64,000 nt of DNA, from positions 24,004-88,003 of the forward strand of contig JAWZSN010000024.1 of the NCBI GenBank assembly GCA_033875255.1, read 5' to 3'. The DNA comes from Marinimicrococcus sp033875255 (GTDB lineage: Bacteria > Pseudomonadota > Alphaproteobacteria > Geminicoccales > Geminicoccaceae). The translations under genes were made by a program, and so were the position numbers. Below the pieces are notes generated by a model that made no database searches, was not told the origin of the DNA, and saw nothing but the letters and a program-made list of their open reading frames with translations. Shown piece after piece: positions 6,951 to 16,338 of the stretch (the stretch's first letter is position 1; every line of letters starts with the position of its first letter).

Positions 6951-8720
6951 ATGCGCCCCCAAGCCGAGCCACGCCGTATCACGCTCGTCGAGCTGTGCCT
7001 TCTGGCCGTGGCGGTGGGCGTGGTGACCGGGCTCGGGGCGGCCGCCTTCAGGGTGCTGGTGCTGGCCCTCTACAATCTTTTCTTCCACGGCTCGCTGTCC
7101 CTCGAGCACGATCCCAATGCCTTTGGCCCGCCCAGCGCATGGGGGGCCCTGGTTATTCTCGTGCCGGTGGTGGGCGGCCTGCTGGTGGTGTGGATCATCA
7201 ACCGCTTCGCGCCGGAGGCACGGGGAGCGGGCGTGGCCCAGGTGATGCACGCCATCTATTACGAAGGCGGGCGCATCCGCCCCCAGGTGGCGCTCACCAA
7301 GATCGTCGCCTCGGCACTGTCGATCGGCAGCGGCGCCTCGGTCGGCCGGGAGGGGCCGATGGTGCAGATCGGCTCCGGCTTCGGCTCGACCATCGGCGGT
7401 CTGCTGCCGCTCGAGCCGTGGCAGCGCATCACGCTCGTGGCGGCAGGGGCCGGGGCCGGCATCGCCGCCACCTTCAACACGCCTTTGGCGGCGGTGCTGT
7501 TCGCGGTCGAGCTGCTGCTGCCGGAGGTGAGTCCCAGGACCTTCCTGCCGGTGGTGATCGCCACCGGGGTCGCGACCCATCTCGGGCGGCTGCTGTTCGG
7601 CGCCCAGCCGGCCTTCACGCTCACCGGCCTCGCCCCGCCGGGCTTCGAGGACGTGCATTTCCTGAGCCTGCTCTCGGTGGCGCTGTTCGGGCTGCTCTCG
7701 GGGCTCGGCGCGGGGCTCTACGTGCTGGCCCTGCGCTTCATGCAGCAGCGCTTCGATGGCCTGCCGCTCGGCCCGTATGCGCGCAACGCCCTGGGCATGC
7801 TCATGGTCGGCGTGCTCCTCTACGGGGTGTTCAAGCTTACCGGCCAGTACCACATCCACGGGGTGGGGACGGCCACCGTCGAGGCGGTGATGACCGGCGG
7901 CCTCGGCGAGCCCGTCCTCCTGTTCGCGCTGTTCGCCCTCAAGCTGCTGGCCACCACCGTGAGCCTCGGCGCCGGCGCCTCGGGCGGCGTCTTCGGCCCG
8001 GCGCTCTTCATGGGCGCCACGCTGGGCGGTGCGTATGGAGCGGCGATCATCGCGCTCACCGGCTTCGAGGATCTGGGGGTGGGCGAGTATGCCATGATCG
8101 GCATGGCGAGCTTTGCCGGCGGCGCCACCGGGGCGGCGATGACCACCATCGTCATGATCTTCGAGATGGTCCGCAACTATCACGTGGTGTTCCCGGCGAT
8201 CATCGCTACGGCCATCGCCATCGGCTTTTGCCGGCTGCTCTCGAAGGAGAACGTCTATACCGTGAATCTCGCGGCGCGCGGCCGGAACATCCCGCAGGAG
8301 CGGCACAGCAACATGTTCCTGGTACGGCACGCCGAGGAGGTGATGAGCCGGTCGGTTGTGGTGCTGCCGGCCAAGGCCCATCTCCAGGACGGCCTCGCGG
8401 CCTTGCCGGCGAGCGAGGATTCGCAATACGTGGTGGTCGCCGACGGGCCGCGCATCGCCGGCGTGCTGCTGCTCACCCCCAGCCTCAGGGCGCTGGAGGA
8501 CGTGCACGGCACGGTGACGCTGGGCGAGATCGCCGACCGGAGCTTCACCCTGGCGCCGCCGGGGATGAGCATGTTCGATGTCTTCCGCCGCATGGGGCGG
8601 CGCAAGGCGCGCTATGTCCTGGTGATCCAGGGCGGCGGCGTGCCGCGTCCGGAGAAGGTGCGCGGCGTCATCGCCCGCGCCCAGATCACCGATGCCGTGG
8701 TAGATACCTTCGCCGCGTGA
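6951..8720 (+). CDS. ClC-family chloride channel or antiporter with CBS domains
   Basis: 589 residues. The membrane part (about 1-430) has the three anion-pathway motifs: GAGVAQVMHA (GSGIP position), GREGPM (gating Glu) and GGVFGPALFMG (GxFxP). The C-terminal 150 residues form a cytoplasmic CBS pair, starting near EEVMSRSVVVLP, that may sense adenine nucleotides. The filter serine of GSGIP is Ala, so anion selectivity may differ from chloride. The coupling glutamate that separates antiporters from channels cannot be assigned safely by eye. It starts 131 bases from, and divergent to, the Fe-ADH gene and precedes uvrD by 29 bases. Confidence 0.85.
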   Translation: MRPQAEPRRITLVELCLLAVAVGVVTGLGAAAFRVLVLALYNLFFHGSLSLEHDPNAFGPPSAWGALVILVPVVGGLLVVWIINRFAPEARGAGVAQVMHAIYYEGGRIRPQVALTKIVASALSIGSGASVGREGPMVQIGSGFGSTIGGLLPLEPWQRITLVAAGAGAGIAATFNTPLAAVLFAVELLLPEVSPRTFLPVVIATGVATHLGRLLFGAQPAFTLTGLAPPGFEDVHFLSLLSVALFGLLSGLGAGLYVLALRFMQQRFDGLPLGPYARNALGMLMVGVLLYGVFKLTGQYHIHGVGTATVEAVMTGGLGEPVLLFALFALKLLATTVSLGAGASGGVFGPALFMGATLGGAYGAAIIALTGFEDLGVGEYAMIGMASFAGGATGAAMTTIVMIFEMVRNYHVVFPAIIATAIAIGFCRLLSKENVYTVNLAARGRNIPQERHSNMFLVRHAEEVMSRSVVVLPAKAHLQDGLAALPASEDSQYVVVADGPRIAGVLLLTPSLRALEDVHGTVTLGEIADRSFTLAPPGMSMFDVFRRMGRRKARYVLVIQGGGVPRPEKVRGVIARAQITDAVVDTFAA

Positions 8721-8749
8721 GCCCGCTTGCCGGCCTTAGAGGAGTCGTC

Positions 8750-11005
8750 TTGAACCGCATGAGCATGGAAGTCCGTGGTGCTGCGGCGCCGGTGCAGGAG
8801 CCGGGCTATCTGGCACGGCTCAACCCCGAGCAGCGCGCGGCGGTCAGCGCCGAGGACGGCCCGCTGCTGGTGCTGGCCGGCGCGGGTACCGGCAAGACCC
8901 GGGTGCTCACCACGCGGCTCGCCCATCTGCTCGTCACCGGCCGTGCCCGCCCCGGCGAGGTGCTGGCGGTGACCTTCACCAACAAGGCGGCGCGCGAGAT
9001 GACCGCGCGGCTCGAGCAGCTGCTGGGCCAGAGCGTTCAGGGGATGTGGCTGGGCACGTTCCACGCCATGGGCGTGCGCATGCTGCGCTCGCATGCCGAG
9101 CTCGTCGGTCTGCACTCCAACTTCACGATCCTCGACACCGACGATCAGCTGCGCCTGTGCAAGCAGATCCTCCAGGCGGCCGATCTCGACGAGCGCCGCT
9201 GGCCGCCGCGCGGCCTTTTGGGCCTGATCCAGCGCTGGAAGGACAAGGGCTGGCGGCCCGAGCAGGTGCCGGCCTCCGAGATCGGCGATTTTGCGCTCGG
9301 CCGCACCCAGGACCTCTACCGGGCCTACCAGGAGCGCCTGGCGACCCTCAATGCCTGCGACTTCGGCGACCTGCTGCTGCACGGGCTCACGATCCTGAGC
9401 CAGAACCCGGATATCCTCGAGCGCTACCAGCGGCGCTTTCGGGCCATTCTCGTGGACGAGTACCAGGACACCAACGTCGCCCAGTATCTCTGGCTCCGGC
9501 TGCTGGCGCAAAAGCACAAGAACATCACCTGCGTCGGCGATGACGACCAGGCGATCTATTCCTGGCGCGGCGCGGAGGTCGGCAACATCCTGCGCTTCGA
9601 GCAGGACTTTCCTGGAGCCGGCGTGATCCGTCTCGAGCGCAATTACCGCTCGACCGGCCATATCCTGGGCGCCGCCGGCGGCCTCATCGAGAAGAACCGG
9701 GCCCGCCACGGCAAGACCTTGTGGACCGAGGACGAGATGGGCACGCCGGTGCGCGTCGCCGGCCTGTGGGACGACCAGGAGGAGGCGCGCTGGATCGGCG
9801 AGGAGATCGAGGCCTGGCAGCGCGAGGGCGAGAAGCTCGCCGATGTCGCGGTGCTGGTGCGCGCCGGCTTCCAGACCCGCGCCTTCGAGGAGCGCTTCAT
9901 CCAGATGGGCCTGCCCTACCGGGTGATCGGCGGGCCGCGCTTCTACGAGCGCCAGGAGATCCGCGACGCGCTGGCCTATCTCCGGCTGATCGCCCAGCCC
10001 GACGACGACCTCGCCTTCGAGCGGATCGTCAACACGCCCCGGCGCGGCATCGGCGAGGCGGCGCTCAAGGTGCTGCACGGCGCTGCCCGTTCCGGCGAGA
10101 CCAGCCTCGTGCAGGCGGGTCGCGCGCTGATCGCCACCGACGATCTGGCGACACGCACGCGCAGCTCGCTGGGCCGCTTCCTCGCCATGGTCGACGGCTG
10201 GCGCGGCACCATGGCGGAAAGCTCGCCGCGCGAGCTCGCCGAGGCGGTGCTGGAGGAGTCCGGCTATACCGAGATGTGGCGCCAGGAGCGCTCGCCCGAC
10301 GCGGTGGGCCGGCTGGAGAACCTCAAGGAGCTGGTCAAGGCGCTCGAGGAGTTCGAGACGCTGCCGGCCTTCCTCGAGCATGTCGGTCTGGTGATGGACA
10401 ACGCCTCCGACCCGGCCGCCGACATGGTCAGCATCATGACCCTGCACGGCGCCAAGGGGCTCGAGTTCGACAGCGTCTTCCTGGCGGGCTGGGAGGAGGG
10501 GCTCTTTCCCAGCCAGCGCTCGCTCGACGAGGGCGGCTCCAAGGCGCTCGAGGAGGAGCGGCGGCTGGCCTATGTCGGCATCACCCGGGCCCGGCGCCGC
10601 TGTGCCATCAGCTTTGCCGCCAACCGCCGCGTCTACGGCCAGTGGTCGACCTCGGTTCCCTCGCGCTTCGTCGAGGAGCTGCCGGCGACGCATGTCGAGC
10701 ATCTCCAGCGCAACCCGGCGATGCGTCCGGACCTCGACGGGATGCTCGACGACGGCGCCTTCCGGCCGCAGGCCTCGCGGTTCCGCTCGCGGCGGGTCGA
10801 GCCGGGCAGGATGCTCGAGGGCAAGGCGCAGATCCTGACGGTGCGGCCGGTCGCCAAGGGCCGCAGCTTCGGGCAGGGCCAGCGGGTGTTCCACGAGAAG
10901 TTCGGCTATGGCCGGATCGAGGCGGTCGACGGCAACAAGCTCACGATCGCCTTCGAGAAGGCCGGTCGCAAGAAGGTCGTCGACAGCTTCGTCGAGCCGG
11001 CCTGA
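8750..11005 (+). CDS. uvrD: ATP-dependent DNA helicase UvrD/PcrA
   Basis: 751 residues with the full superfamily 1A motif set: AGAGTGKT at 43-50 (Walker A), DEYQDTN (Walker B), GDDDQAIYSWRGA (motif III), RNYRST (motif IV), TLHGAKGLEFD (motif V) and YVGITRAR (motif VI). A C-terminal Tudor-like segment (FGYGRIEAVDG) is present, as in UvrD/PcrA, where it binds RNA polymerase or UvrB. It unwinds 3'-5' in nucleotide excision and mismatch repair. TTG 8750 is chosen because GAGGAG lies 5 bases upstream; ATG 8759 is a second option. The frame is open far upstream over the ClC gene, but that part is a shadow. uvrA lies elsewhere in this window. Confidence 0.93.
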   Translation: MNRMSMEVRGAAAPVQEPGYLARLNPEQRAAVSAEDGPLLVLAGAGTGKTRVLTTRLAHLLVTGRARPGEVLAVTFTNKAAREMTARLEQLLGQSVQGMWLGTFHAMGVRMLRSHAELVGLHSNFTILDTDDQLRLCKQILQAADLDERRWPPRGLLGLIQRWKDKGWRPEQVPASEIGDFALGRTQDLYRAYQERLATLNACDFGDLLLHGLTILSQNPDILERYQRRFRAILVDEYQDTNVAQYLWLRLLAQKHKNITCVGDDDQAIYSWRGAEVGNILRFEQDFPGAGVIRLERNYRSTGHILGAAGGLIEKNRARHGKTLWTEDEMGTPVRVAGLWDDQEEARWIGEEIEAWQREGEKLADVAVLVRAGFQTRAFEERFIQMGLPYRVIGGPRFYERQEIRDALAYLRLIAQPDDDLAFERIVNTPRRGIGEAALKVLHGAARSGETSLVQAGRALIATDDLATRTRSSLGRFLAMVDGWRGTMAESSPRELAEAVLEESGYTEMWRQERSPDAVGRLENLKELVKALEEFETLPAFLEHVGLVMDNASDPAADMVSIMTLHGAKGLEFDSVFLAGWEEGLFPSQRSLDEGGSKALEEERRLAYVGITRARRRCAISFAANRRVYGQWSTSVPSRFVEELPATHVEHLQRNPAMRPDLDGMLDDGAFRPQASRFRSRRVEPGRMLEGKAQILTVRPVAKGRSFGQGQRVFHEKFGYGRIEAVDGNKLTIAFEKAGRKKVVDSFVEPA

Positions 11006-11039
11006 GCCGGGCCGTGCCGGGCGCAGCCATCGACGCAGG

Positions 11040-11065
11040 GTCGGGCATGGGCTAGAGAGCCCGAC
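11040..11065 (+). terminator. Hairpin between uvrD and prmA
   Basis: GTCGGGC, 12-base loop, GCCCGAC: a perfect 7-bp stem 34 bases after the uvrD stop. There is no T tract after it. It may terminate uvrD transcripts or protect their 3' ends. Confidence 0.4.
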
Positions 11066-11096
11066 ATACGGTCGCCTGCGCCGGCCGTCTTCATTG

Positions 11097-12041
11097 ATGC
11101 GGAACAGACAGATGCAGCTCACCACCACCTGGCCGGAACCGGTCGGCTCCAAGCTGTGGCGCGCCAGCTTCGTAGCACCCGCTTCCGCCATGCCGGGCTT
11201 GCTCGAGGCGGTCGAGGAGCTGGCGGTGAGCACCTCGATCTTCGAGCACGAGGCCGACGAGTCCGCCGAGACGGTAAGCTGGCGGGTCGATCTCATCACG
11301 GACGAGCAGCCCGACCTCGAGGCGCTACGCCGGACGCTGGCGCCGCGCTGCGAGGCCTTCGGCTTCGCTTTGGGGGAGCTCGAGGCCGAGGCCATTCCAG
11401 ACACCGACTGGCTCGCCGCCACCGCAATGAGCCATCCGCCGGTGATCGCCGGCCGGTTCGCGGTTCATGGCGCGCACGCCCGCGACGAGGTCCCCGAGGG
11501 GCTCTTGCGCGTCCAGGTCGAAGCCGGCCTCGCCTTCGGCTCTGGTGAGCACGCCACCACCCAGGCCTGCCTCGAGGCCCTCGACCGGGTGGCCACGGTG
11601 CGGCGTTTTCGCCGGGTGCTCGATCTCGGCTGCGGCTCGGCGGTGCTCGGCATGGCAGCGGCGCGCTGCTCGCCCTGCCGGGTGATCGCCGCCGACAACG
11701 ATCCGGTGGCGGTGCGGGTGGCCGCCGAGAACGTGGCCATCAACGGCATGTCGGCGCGGATCCGCTGTCTGGTGAGCGAGGGCTATGCGGCGCCGGCCTT
11801 GCGGCGCGCCGCTCCTTATGATCTTGTGCTGGCCAACATCCTGGCCGATCCGCTCTGCGCGATGGCCGGCGATCTGGCGCGCCATCTGGCCATGGGCGGC
11901 ATGGCGATCCTCTCGGGTTTCCTCGACCGCCAGGTCGAGACCGTGGCGCGGGCACACCGGGCCCACGGGCTGCGGGTGCGCTGGCAGTTCGATCGCACGC
12001 CCTGGGCCGCTCTCGTGGTGGAGCGCCCGGGCGGCCATTGA
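11097..12041 (+). CDS. prmA: Ribosomal protein L11 methyltransferase
   Basis: 314 residues, normal for PrmA, which trimethylates lysines and the N terminus of ribosomal protein L11 using S-adenosylmethionine. The N-terminal half is the substrate-recognition domain. The catalytic half has AFGSGEHATTQ (the PrmA-specific AFGTGxHxTT motif), DLGCGSAVLG (SAM motif I), ADNDPVAV (acidic loop) and LANILADPL (NILA catalytic motif). The methyltransferase fold and spacing are complete. Two in-frame ATGs, 11097 and 11112, are possible; neither has a strong ribosome-binding site. It sits between uvrD and the L35-L20 operon, and a promoter for the latter starts just after its stop codon. Confidence 0.9.
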   Translation: MRNRQMQLTTTWPEPVGSKLWRASFVAPASAMPGLLEAVEELAVSTSIFEHEADESAETVSWRVDLITDEQPDLEALRRTLAPRCEAFGFALGELEAEAIPDTDWLAATAMSHPPVIAGRFAVHGAHARDEVPEGLLRVQVEAGLAFGSGEHATTQACLEALDRVATVRRFRRVLDLGCGSAVLGMAAARCSPCRVIAADNDPVAVRVAAENVAINGMSARIRCLVSEGYAAPALRRAAPYDLVLANILADPLCAMAGDLARHLAMGGMAILSGFLDRQVETVARAHRAHGLRVRWQFDRTPWAALVVERPGGH

Positions 12042-12071
12042 GGCCGTGGCACGAAGGGCTTTCAGGGGGTG

Positions 12072-12100
12072 TTGCGGAGCCGCAGGGCCTCCGGTATAAG
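12072..12100 (+). promoter_or_regulatory. Predicted sigma-70 promoter of rpmI-rplT-pheST
   Basis: TTGCGG (12072-12077), 17-base spacer, TATAAG (12095-12100). Spacing is ideal and the box lies 64 bases upstream of the rpmI ATG. Confidence 0.6.
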
Positions 12101-12163
12101 ACGCCGGCTTTCGACGCGCGGCGGCGCGGCCGAACCGTGGTGGATTTGGAGATTTTCCAGACA

Positions 12164-12364
12164 ATGCCGAAGATGAAGACCAAGCGCAGCGCCGCGAAGC
12201 GATTTTCGTTGACCGGTACCGGCAAGGTGAAGCGGGCGCACGCCTTTCATCGGCACAACCTGACCAGCCGTCCCAAGGACGCCAAGGCGGGTCATCGCAA
12301 GGCGGCCTACCTGACGCCCGGCGACGCCGCGCTGGTCAAGCTGATGCTGCCTTACGGCGCCTGA
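12164..12364 (+). CDS. rpmI: 50S ribosomal protein L35
   Basis: 66 residues beginning MPKMKTKRSAAKRF, the signature N terminus of bacterial L35, and strongly basic throughout. L35 is a late-assembling protein of the large ribosomal subunit. It is the first gene of the rpmI-rplT-pheS-pheT run, 31 bases before rplT, a conserved arrangement. infC, which heads this operon in many bacteria, is not adjacent here; prmA lies upstream instead. A promoter is predicted at 12072-12100. Confidence 0.97.
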   Translation: MPKMKTKRSAAKRFSLTGTGKVKRAHAFHRHNLTSRPKDAKAGHRKAAYLTPGDAALVKLMLPYGA

Positions 12365-12395
12365 CGCGCTCTACACAAATTCAGGGTTTTGAACG

Positions 12396-12755
12396 ATGGC
12401 TAGGGTAAAGCGCGGCGTCACCTCCCACGCCCGTCACAAGAAGGTCCTCGAGCAGGTCAAGGGCCATCGCGGCCGGCGCAGCACCTGCATCAAGACCGCG
12501 ATGCAGTCGATGGAGAAGGCGCTTCAGTACGCCTACCGCGACCGTCGCGTGCGCAAGCGGGAGTTCCGCTCGCTGTGGATCCAGCGGATCAACGCCGCTG
12601 CGCGCCAGGAGGGCCTGACCTACGGCCGCTTCATGCATGGCCTCAAGGAGGCCGGCATCGAGGTCGACCGCAAGGTGCTGGCGGACATCGCCGTGCGTGA
12701 CCAGGCCGCTTTTGCCGGCTTCGTCAAGCAGGCGGAGGCCGCCCTCCAGGCCTGA
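12396..12755 (+). CDS. rplT: 50S ribosomal protein L20
   Basis: 119 residues, the standard L20 length, starting MARVKRGVTSHARHKKVL. L20 binds 23S rRNA early and is essential for large-subunit assembly; in several bacteria it also represses its own operon. The protein is basic with the usual helical N-terminal extension. It is followed within 25 bases by a strong intrinsic terminator, so only part of the transcription would continue into pheST. Confidence 0.97.
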   Translation: MARVKRGVTSHARHKKVLEQVKGHRGRRSTCIKTAMQSMEKALQYAYRDRRVRKREFRSLWIQRINAAARQEGLTYGRFMHGLKEAGIEVDRKVLADIAVRDQAAFAGFVKQAEAALQA

Positions 12756-12776
12756 GGCGAGAGCCGCTGGCTGACG

Positions 12777-12801
12777 AAGGGGGCCTCAGTGCCCCCTTTT
12801 T
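12777..12801 (+). terminator. Intrinsic terminator between rplT and pheS
   Basis: AAGGGGGC (12777-12784), 6-base loop CTCAGT, GCCCCCTT (12791-12798), with a T run to 12801. This is the best-formed plus-strand terminator in the window. Because pheS follows 53 bases later in the same direction with no clear promoter of its own, it may act as a leaky terminator or attenuator. Confidence 0.8.
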
Positions 12802-12853
12802 GCTATCCGGCGCCTCCCGCGCGGACCGGCGCCGACGCGGAGCGGGTGAGCGT

Positions 12854-13933
12854 ATGGACGAGCAGCTGCGCGAGCTGAAGAACGAGGTCGAGGCGCAGAT
12901 TGCCGCCGCGGCCGATCTTCGGTCGCTGGACGAGGTGCGGGTCGCGGCGCTGGGCAAGAAGGGCCGGGTGACCGAGCTGGTAAAGGGGCTGGGCGCCCTG
13001 CCGGCAGCCGAGCGGCCGCAGGCCGGCCAGGCTTTCAACGCCCTCAAGCGCGAGCTGGAGGCGGCCATTGCCATGCGCCGCGAGGTGCTGGCCACCGCCG
13101 CCCTCGATGCCCGCCTCGCCCGGGAGCGGATCGACGTCACCCTGCCGGTGCGCGAGCGGCCCGAGGGCCGTATCCATCCGGTGAGCCAGGTCGCCGACGA
13201 GATCGTCGCGATCTTCGCCGACATGGGCTTTGCCGTCGCCGAAGGCCCCGACATCGAGGACGACCGCCACAATTTCGAGGCGCTCAACATCCCGCCGGAG
13301 CATCCCGCCCGGCAGATGCACGACACGTTCTACCTTGAGGCGCTGCAGAACGGCAGCCCGCTACTCCTGCGCACGCACACCAGCCCGGTGCAGATCCGCA
13401 CCATGCTGGCCGGCAAGCCGCCCTTCAGGATCATCGCTCCCGGCCGCACCTACCGGCGCGACAGCGACATGACCCACACGCCCATGTTCCACCAGGTCGA
13501 GGGGCTGCTCATCGACCGGCGGACCCACATGGGCCACCTCAAGGGCTGCCTGATCGACTTCGTGCGGACCTTCTTCGAGCGCGACGATATTCGCGTGCGC
13601 TTTCGCCCCAGCTATTTTCCGTTCACTGAGCCGTCGGCGGAGATGGACATCGGCTGCCGGCGCGGCCGCGACGAGCTGGTTGTGGGCGAGGGCAGCGACT
13701 GGCTCGAGATCCTGGGCTGCGGCATGGTCCACCCCAAGGTGCTCCAGGCCGTGGGCCTCGATCCCGACGAGTGGCAGGGCTTCGCCTTCGGCATGGGGAT
13801 CGACCGCGTGGCGATGCTCAAATACGGCATTCCCGACCTTCGCACCTTCTTCGAGGGCGATCTGCGCTGGCTGCGCCATTACGGCTTCCTGCCGCTCGAT
13901 CTGCCGACCACCTTCGCGGGGCTCTCGCGATGA
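12854..13933 (+). CDS. pheS: Phenylalanine--tRNA ligase alpha subunit
   Basis: 359 residues. The N-terminal coiled-coil (1-90) binds tRNA-Phe; the class II catalytic core follows with HPVSQV, MGFAVAEGPDIE, DTFYL, RTHTSPVQ, motif 2 around GRTYRRDSDMTHTPMFHQVEG and motif 3 GFAFGMGIDRVAML. It charges tRNA-Phe as an alpha2-beta2 enzyme with PheT. The stop overlaps the pheT start (ATGA), indicating translational coupling that keeps subunits balanced. ATG 12854 gives the usual N terminus MDEQLREL. The terminator upstream could link its expression to phenylalanine supply, but no Phe-rich leader peptide is visible. Confidence 0.96.
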   Translation: MDEQLRELKNEVEAQIAAAADLRSLDEVRVAALGKKGRVTELVKGLGALPAAERPQAGQAFNALKRELEAAIAMRREVLATAALDARLARERIDVTLPVRERPEGRIHPVSQVADEIVAIFADMGFAVAEGPDIEDDRHNFEALNIPPEHPARQMHDTFYLEALQNGSPLLLRTHTSPVQIRTMLAGKPPFRIIAPGRTYRRDSDMTHTPMFHQVEGLLIDRRTHMGHLKGCLIDFVRTFFERDDIRVRFRPSYFPFTEPSAEMDIGCRRGRDELVVGEGSDWLEILGCGMVHPKVLQAVGLDPDEWQGFAFGMGIDRVAMLKYGIPDLRTFFEGDLRWLRHYGFLPLDLPTTFAGLSR

Positions 13934-16329
13934 AGCTGACGCTGCCCTGGCTCAAGGAGCATCTCGAGACCGAGGCTCCGCTCGAGGCGATCTGCGACAA
14001 GCTCACCGCCCTCGGCCTCGAGGTCGAGGAGGTGAGCGACCCGACTGCCGGCCTGGCCGGTTTCTCCGTGGTTCACGTTCTCGAGGCGCACCAGCACCCC
14101 GACGCCGACCGTCTGCGGGTCTGCAAGGTCGAGACGAAGGACGGCATCAAGCAGATCGTCTGCGGCGCGCCCAACGCCGCCGCCGGCCTGTGGGGCGTCT
14201 ATGCGCCCGAGGGCTCGACCATCCCGGCCACCGGCGACGTCCTCAAGCGCGCCACCATCCGCGGCGTCGAGAGCCAGGGCATGCTGTGCTCGGCCCGCGA
14301 GCTGGGGATCGGCGAGGACCATGCCGGCATCATCGATCTGGGCCCGGGCCACGAGGTCGGCACGCCGGCGTCGGTGGCCCTCGAGGTCGAGGGGCCGGTG
14401 ATCGAGCTTTCGCTGACGCCCGAGCGCAGCGACTGCTTCGGGGTCCATGGCATTGCCCGCGAGCTCGCCGCGGCGGGCTTCGGCACCCTCAAGAACCGCG
14501 ACTTCTCGCCGGCGCCGGGCGAGGCGCGGCCGGGTCCCGGCGTGCGTCTCGATTTTCCCGAGGGCGAGGAGCAGGCTTGCCCGCTCTTCGTCGCCCGGGC
14601 GATCCGCGGCCTGCGCAACGGGCCGAGCCCGGCCTGGCTGCAGGCGCGCCTCAAGGCTATCGGCGTGCGTCCGATCTCGGCCCTGGTCGACATCACCAAC
14701 TACGCCACCTTCGATCTCGGCCGGCCGCTCCACGTGTTCGACGCCGCAAAGCTGCAGGGCGACCTGGTGCTGCGCTTCGCGCGCCCCGGCGAGAGCCTGC
14801 TGGCGCTCGACGGCAAGGAGTACGAGCTTGCCGCCGGGATGACGGTGATCGCCGACGAGCGGGGACCGTTGAGCCTCGGCGGCATCATGGGCGGCGAGAC
14901 GAGCGGTGTCGGCGAGGCGACCACCGACATCGTCCTCGAGGTGGCGCTGTTCGATCCGCTGCGCACGGCGGCCACCGGCCGCAGGCTCGGCATCGAGAGC
15001 GACGCCCGCACCCGTTTCGAGCGCGGCCTCGATCCGGAACTGGTGCTGCCCGCCACCGAGTGGGCGACCCGGCTGATCACCGAGCTGTGCGGCGGCGAGG
15101 CGGCCCCGGCGGTTATCGCCGGCCGGCTGCCGCCGCGCCCGGCGCCGGTGGGCTTCCGCCGCGAGCGGCTGGCGCGGCTCGCCGGAATCGACCTCGAGCC
15201 GCAGGAGATCGAGAGCATCCTTCGGGCCCTGGGCTTCGGCGTCGAGGGCGGGCCCGAGCGCTGGCAGGTGACCCCGCCGAGCTGGCGGCACGACATCTCG
15301 ACCGAGGCCTGCATCGTCGAAGAGCTGGCCCGGATCCACGGCTATGACCACATCCCGCCGGTGCCGCTGAGCCGCACCGAGGCGGTGAGCCCCGGCGTCC
15401 TGACCCAGGAGCAGCGCCGTCGCGGTGCGGTGCGCCGGGCGGTGGCCGGACTCGGCTATGCCGAGGCTGTCACCTGGTCGTTCATCCCGCCGGAGCATGC
15501 CCGCCTGTTCGGCGCCGCCGAGCCGGTCCTCATGCAGAACCCGCTCAATGCCGAGCTCTCGGCGGTGCGGCCTTCGGTCCTGCCCAACCTGCTGGCGGCC
15601 GCCGGCCGCAACCTCGCCCGCAACATCGCCCAGGGCGCGCTCTTCGAGCTGGGGCCGCGCTTCACCGGGGCGATGCCCGGCGAGCAGACCTGGGCGGTAG
15701 GCGCGCTGCGCTTCGGCGCGGCAGGGCAGCGGCACTGGGCCGAGCGCGACCGGCCGGTCGACGCGATCGACGCCAAGGGCGACGCCATGGCGGCGCTGGC
15801 CGTGGCGGGGGTCAAGGTCGATGCGCTGCAGATCTCCCTGGATGCGCCGGACTGGTATCATCCCGGCCGCTCGGGGCGGCTGCGCCTCGGCCCCAACGTG
15901 CTGGCCACCTTCGGCGAGCTCCACCCGCGGATCCTGGCCGACTTCGACATTGGCGTGCCGGTGGTGGCGTTCGAGCTCGATCTCGACGGGCTGCCCCGGC
16001 CGCGCGCCCGCAACGGCAAGGCCCGCCCGGCGCTCGAGGCCATGCCCTATCCGCCGGTCGACCGCGACTTCGCCTTCCTTGTCGACGCCGGGCTGCCGGT
16101 GGAGGATCTTCTCAAGGCGATCCGCGGCGCCGAGAAGAAGCTGATCCGCGAGGTTCGGCTGTTCGACCTCTACGAGGGCAAGGGCGTGCCCGAGGGGAAG
16201 AAGTCGCTCGCCGTGGCGGTGCGCCTGCAGGCGCCCGACCGGACGCTGGCCGAGAAGGACATCGAGCCGGTGGCGGCGAGGATCGTGGCGGCCGCCGAGA
16301 AGGCGGTGGGCGCCAGCCTGCGCGCCTGA
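13930..16329 (+). CDS. pheT: Phenylalanine--tRNA ligase beta subunit
   Basis: 799 residues, full length for PheT. The N terminus MKLTLPWLKEHL is standard. A tRNA-binding OB domain spans about residues 40-150 (HPDADRLRVCKVE, GMLCSARELG). The B3/B4 editing domain follows, then B5, the catalytic-like domain, and a C-terminal ferredoxin-fold anticodon-binding domain (PPVDRDFAFLVD to the end). It completes the PheRS heterotetramer with PheS and hydrolyses mischarged Tyr-tRNA-Phe. It overlaps pheS by 4 bases. A large GC hairpin follows its stop codon before lepA. Long frames exist on the opposite strand but are coding shadows. Confidence 0.96.
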   Translation: MKLTLPWLKEHLETEAPLEAICDKLTALGLEVEEVSDPTAGLAGFSVVHVLEAHQHPDADRLRVCKVETKDGIKQIVCGAPNAAAGLWGVYAPEGSTIPATGDVLKRATIRGVESQGMLCSARELGIGEDHAGIIDLGPGHEVGTPASVALEVEGPVIELSLTPERSDCFGVHGIARELAAAGFGTLKNRDFSPAPGEARPGPGVRLDFPEGEEQACPLFVARAIRGLRNGPSPAWLQARLKAIGVRPISALVDITNYATFDLGRPLHVFDAAKLQGDLVLRFARPGESLLALDGKEYELAAGMTVIADERGPLSLGGIMGGETSGVGEATTDIVLEVALFDPLRTAATGRRLGIESDARTRFERGLDPELVLPATEWATRLITELCGGEAAPAVIAGRLPPRPAPVGFRRERLARLAGIDLEPQEIESILRALGFGVEGGPERWQVTPPSWRHDISTEACIVEELARIHGYDHIPPVPLSRTEAVSPGVLTQEQRRRGAVRRAVAGLGYAEAVTWSFIPPEHARLFGAAEPVLMQNPLNAELSAVRPSVLPNLLAAAGRNLARNIAQGALFELGPRFTGAMPGEQTWAVGALRFGAAGQRHWAERDRPVDAIDAKGDAMAALAVAGVKVDALQISLDAPDWYHPGRSGRLRLGPNVLATFGELHPRILADFDIGVPVVAFELDLDGLPRPRARNGKARPALEAMPYPPVDRDFAFLVDAGLPVEDLLKAIRGAEKKLIREVRLFDLYEGKGVPEGKKSLAVAVRLQAPDRTLAEKDIEPVAARIVAAAEKAVGASLRA

Positions 16330-16338
16330 CCGGCTCGC

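Noticed and set aside
6794..8749. Upstream extension of the uvrD frame over the ClC gene
   Set aside because: The ClC frame has all channel motifs; the extension is Arg/Gly-rich shadow, and TTG 8750 has a good ribosome-binding site.
12756..12853. pheM-like leader peptide for pheST attenuation
   Set aside because: No short frame with clustered Phe codons lies between rplT and pheS.
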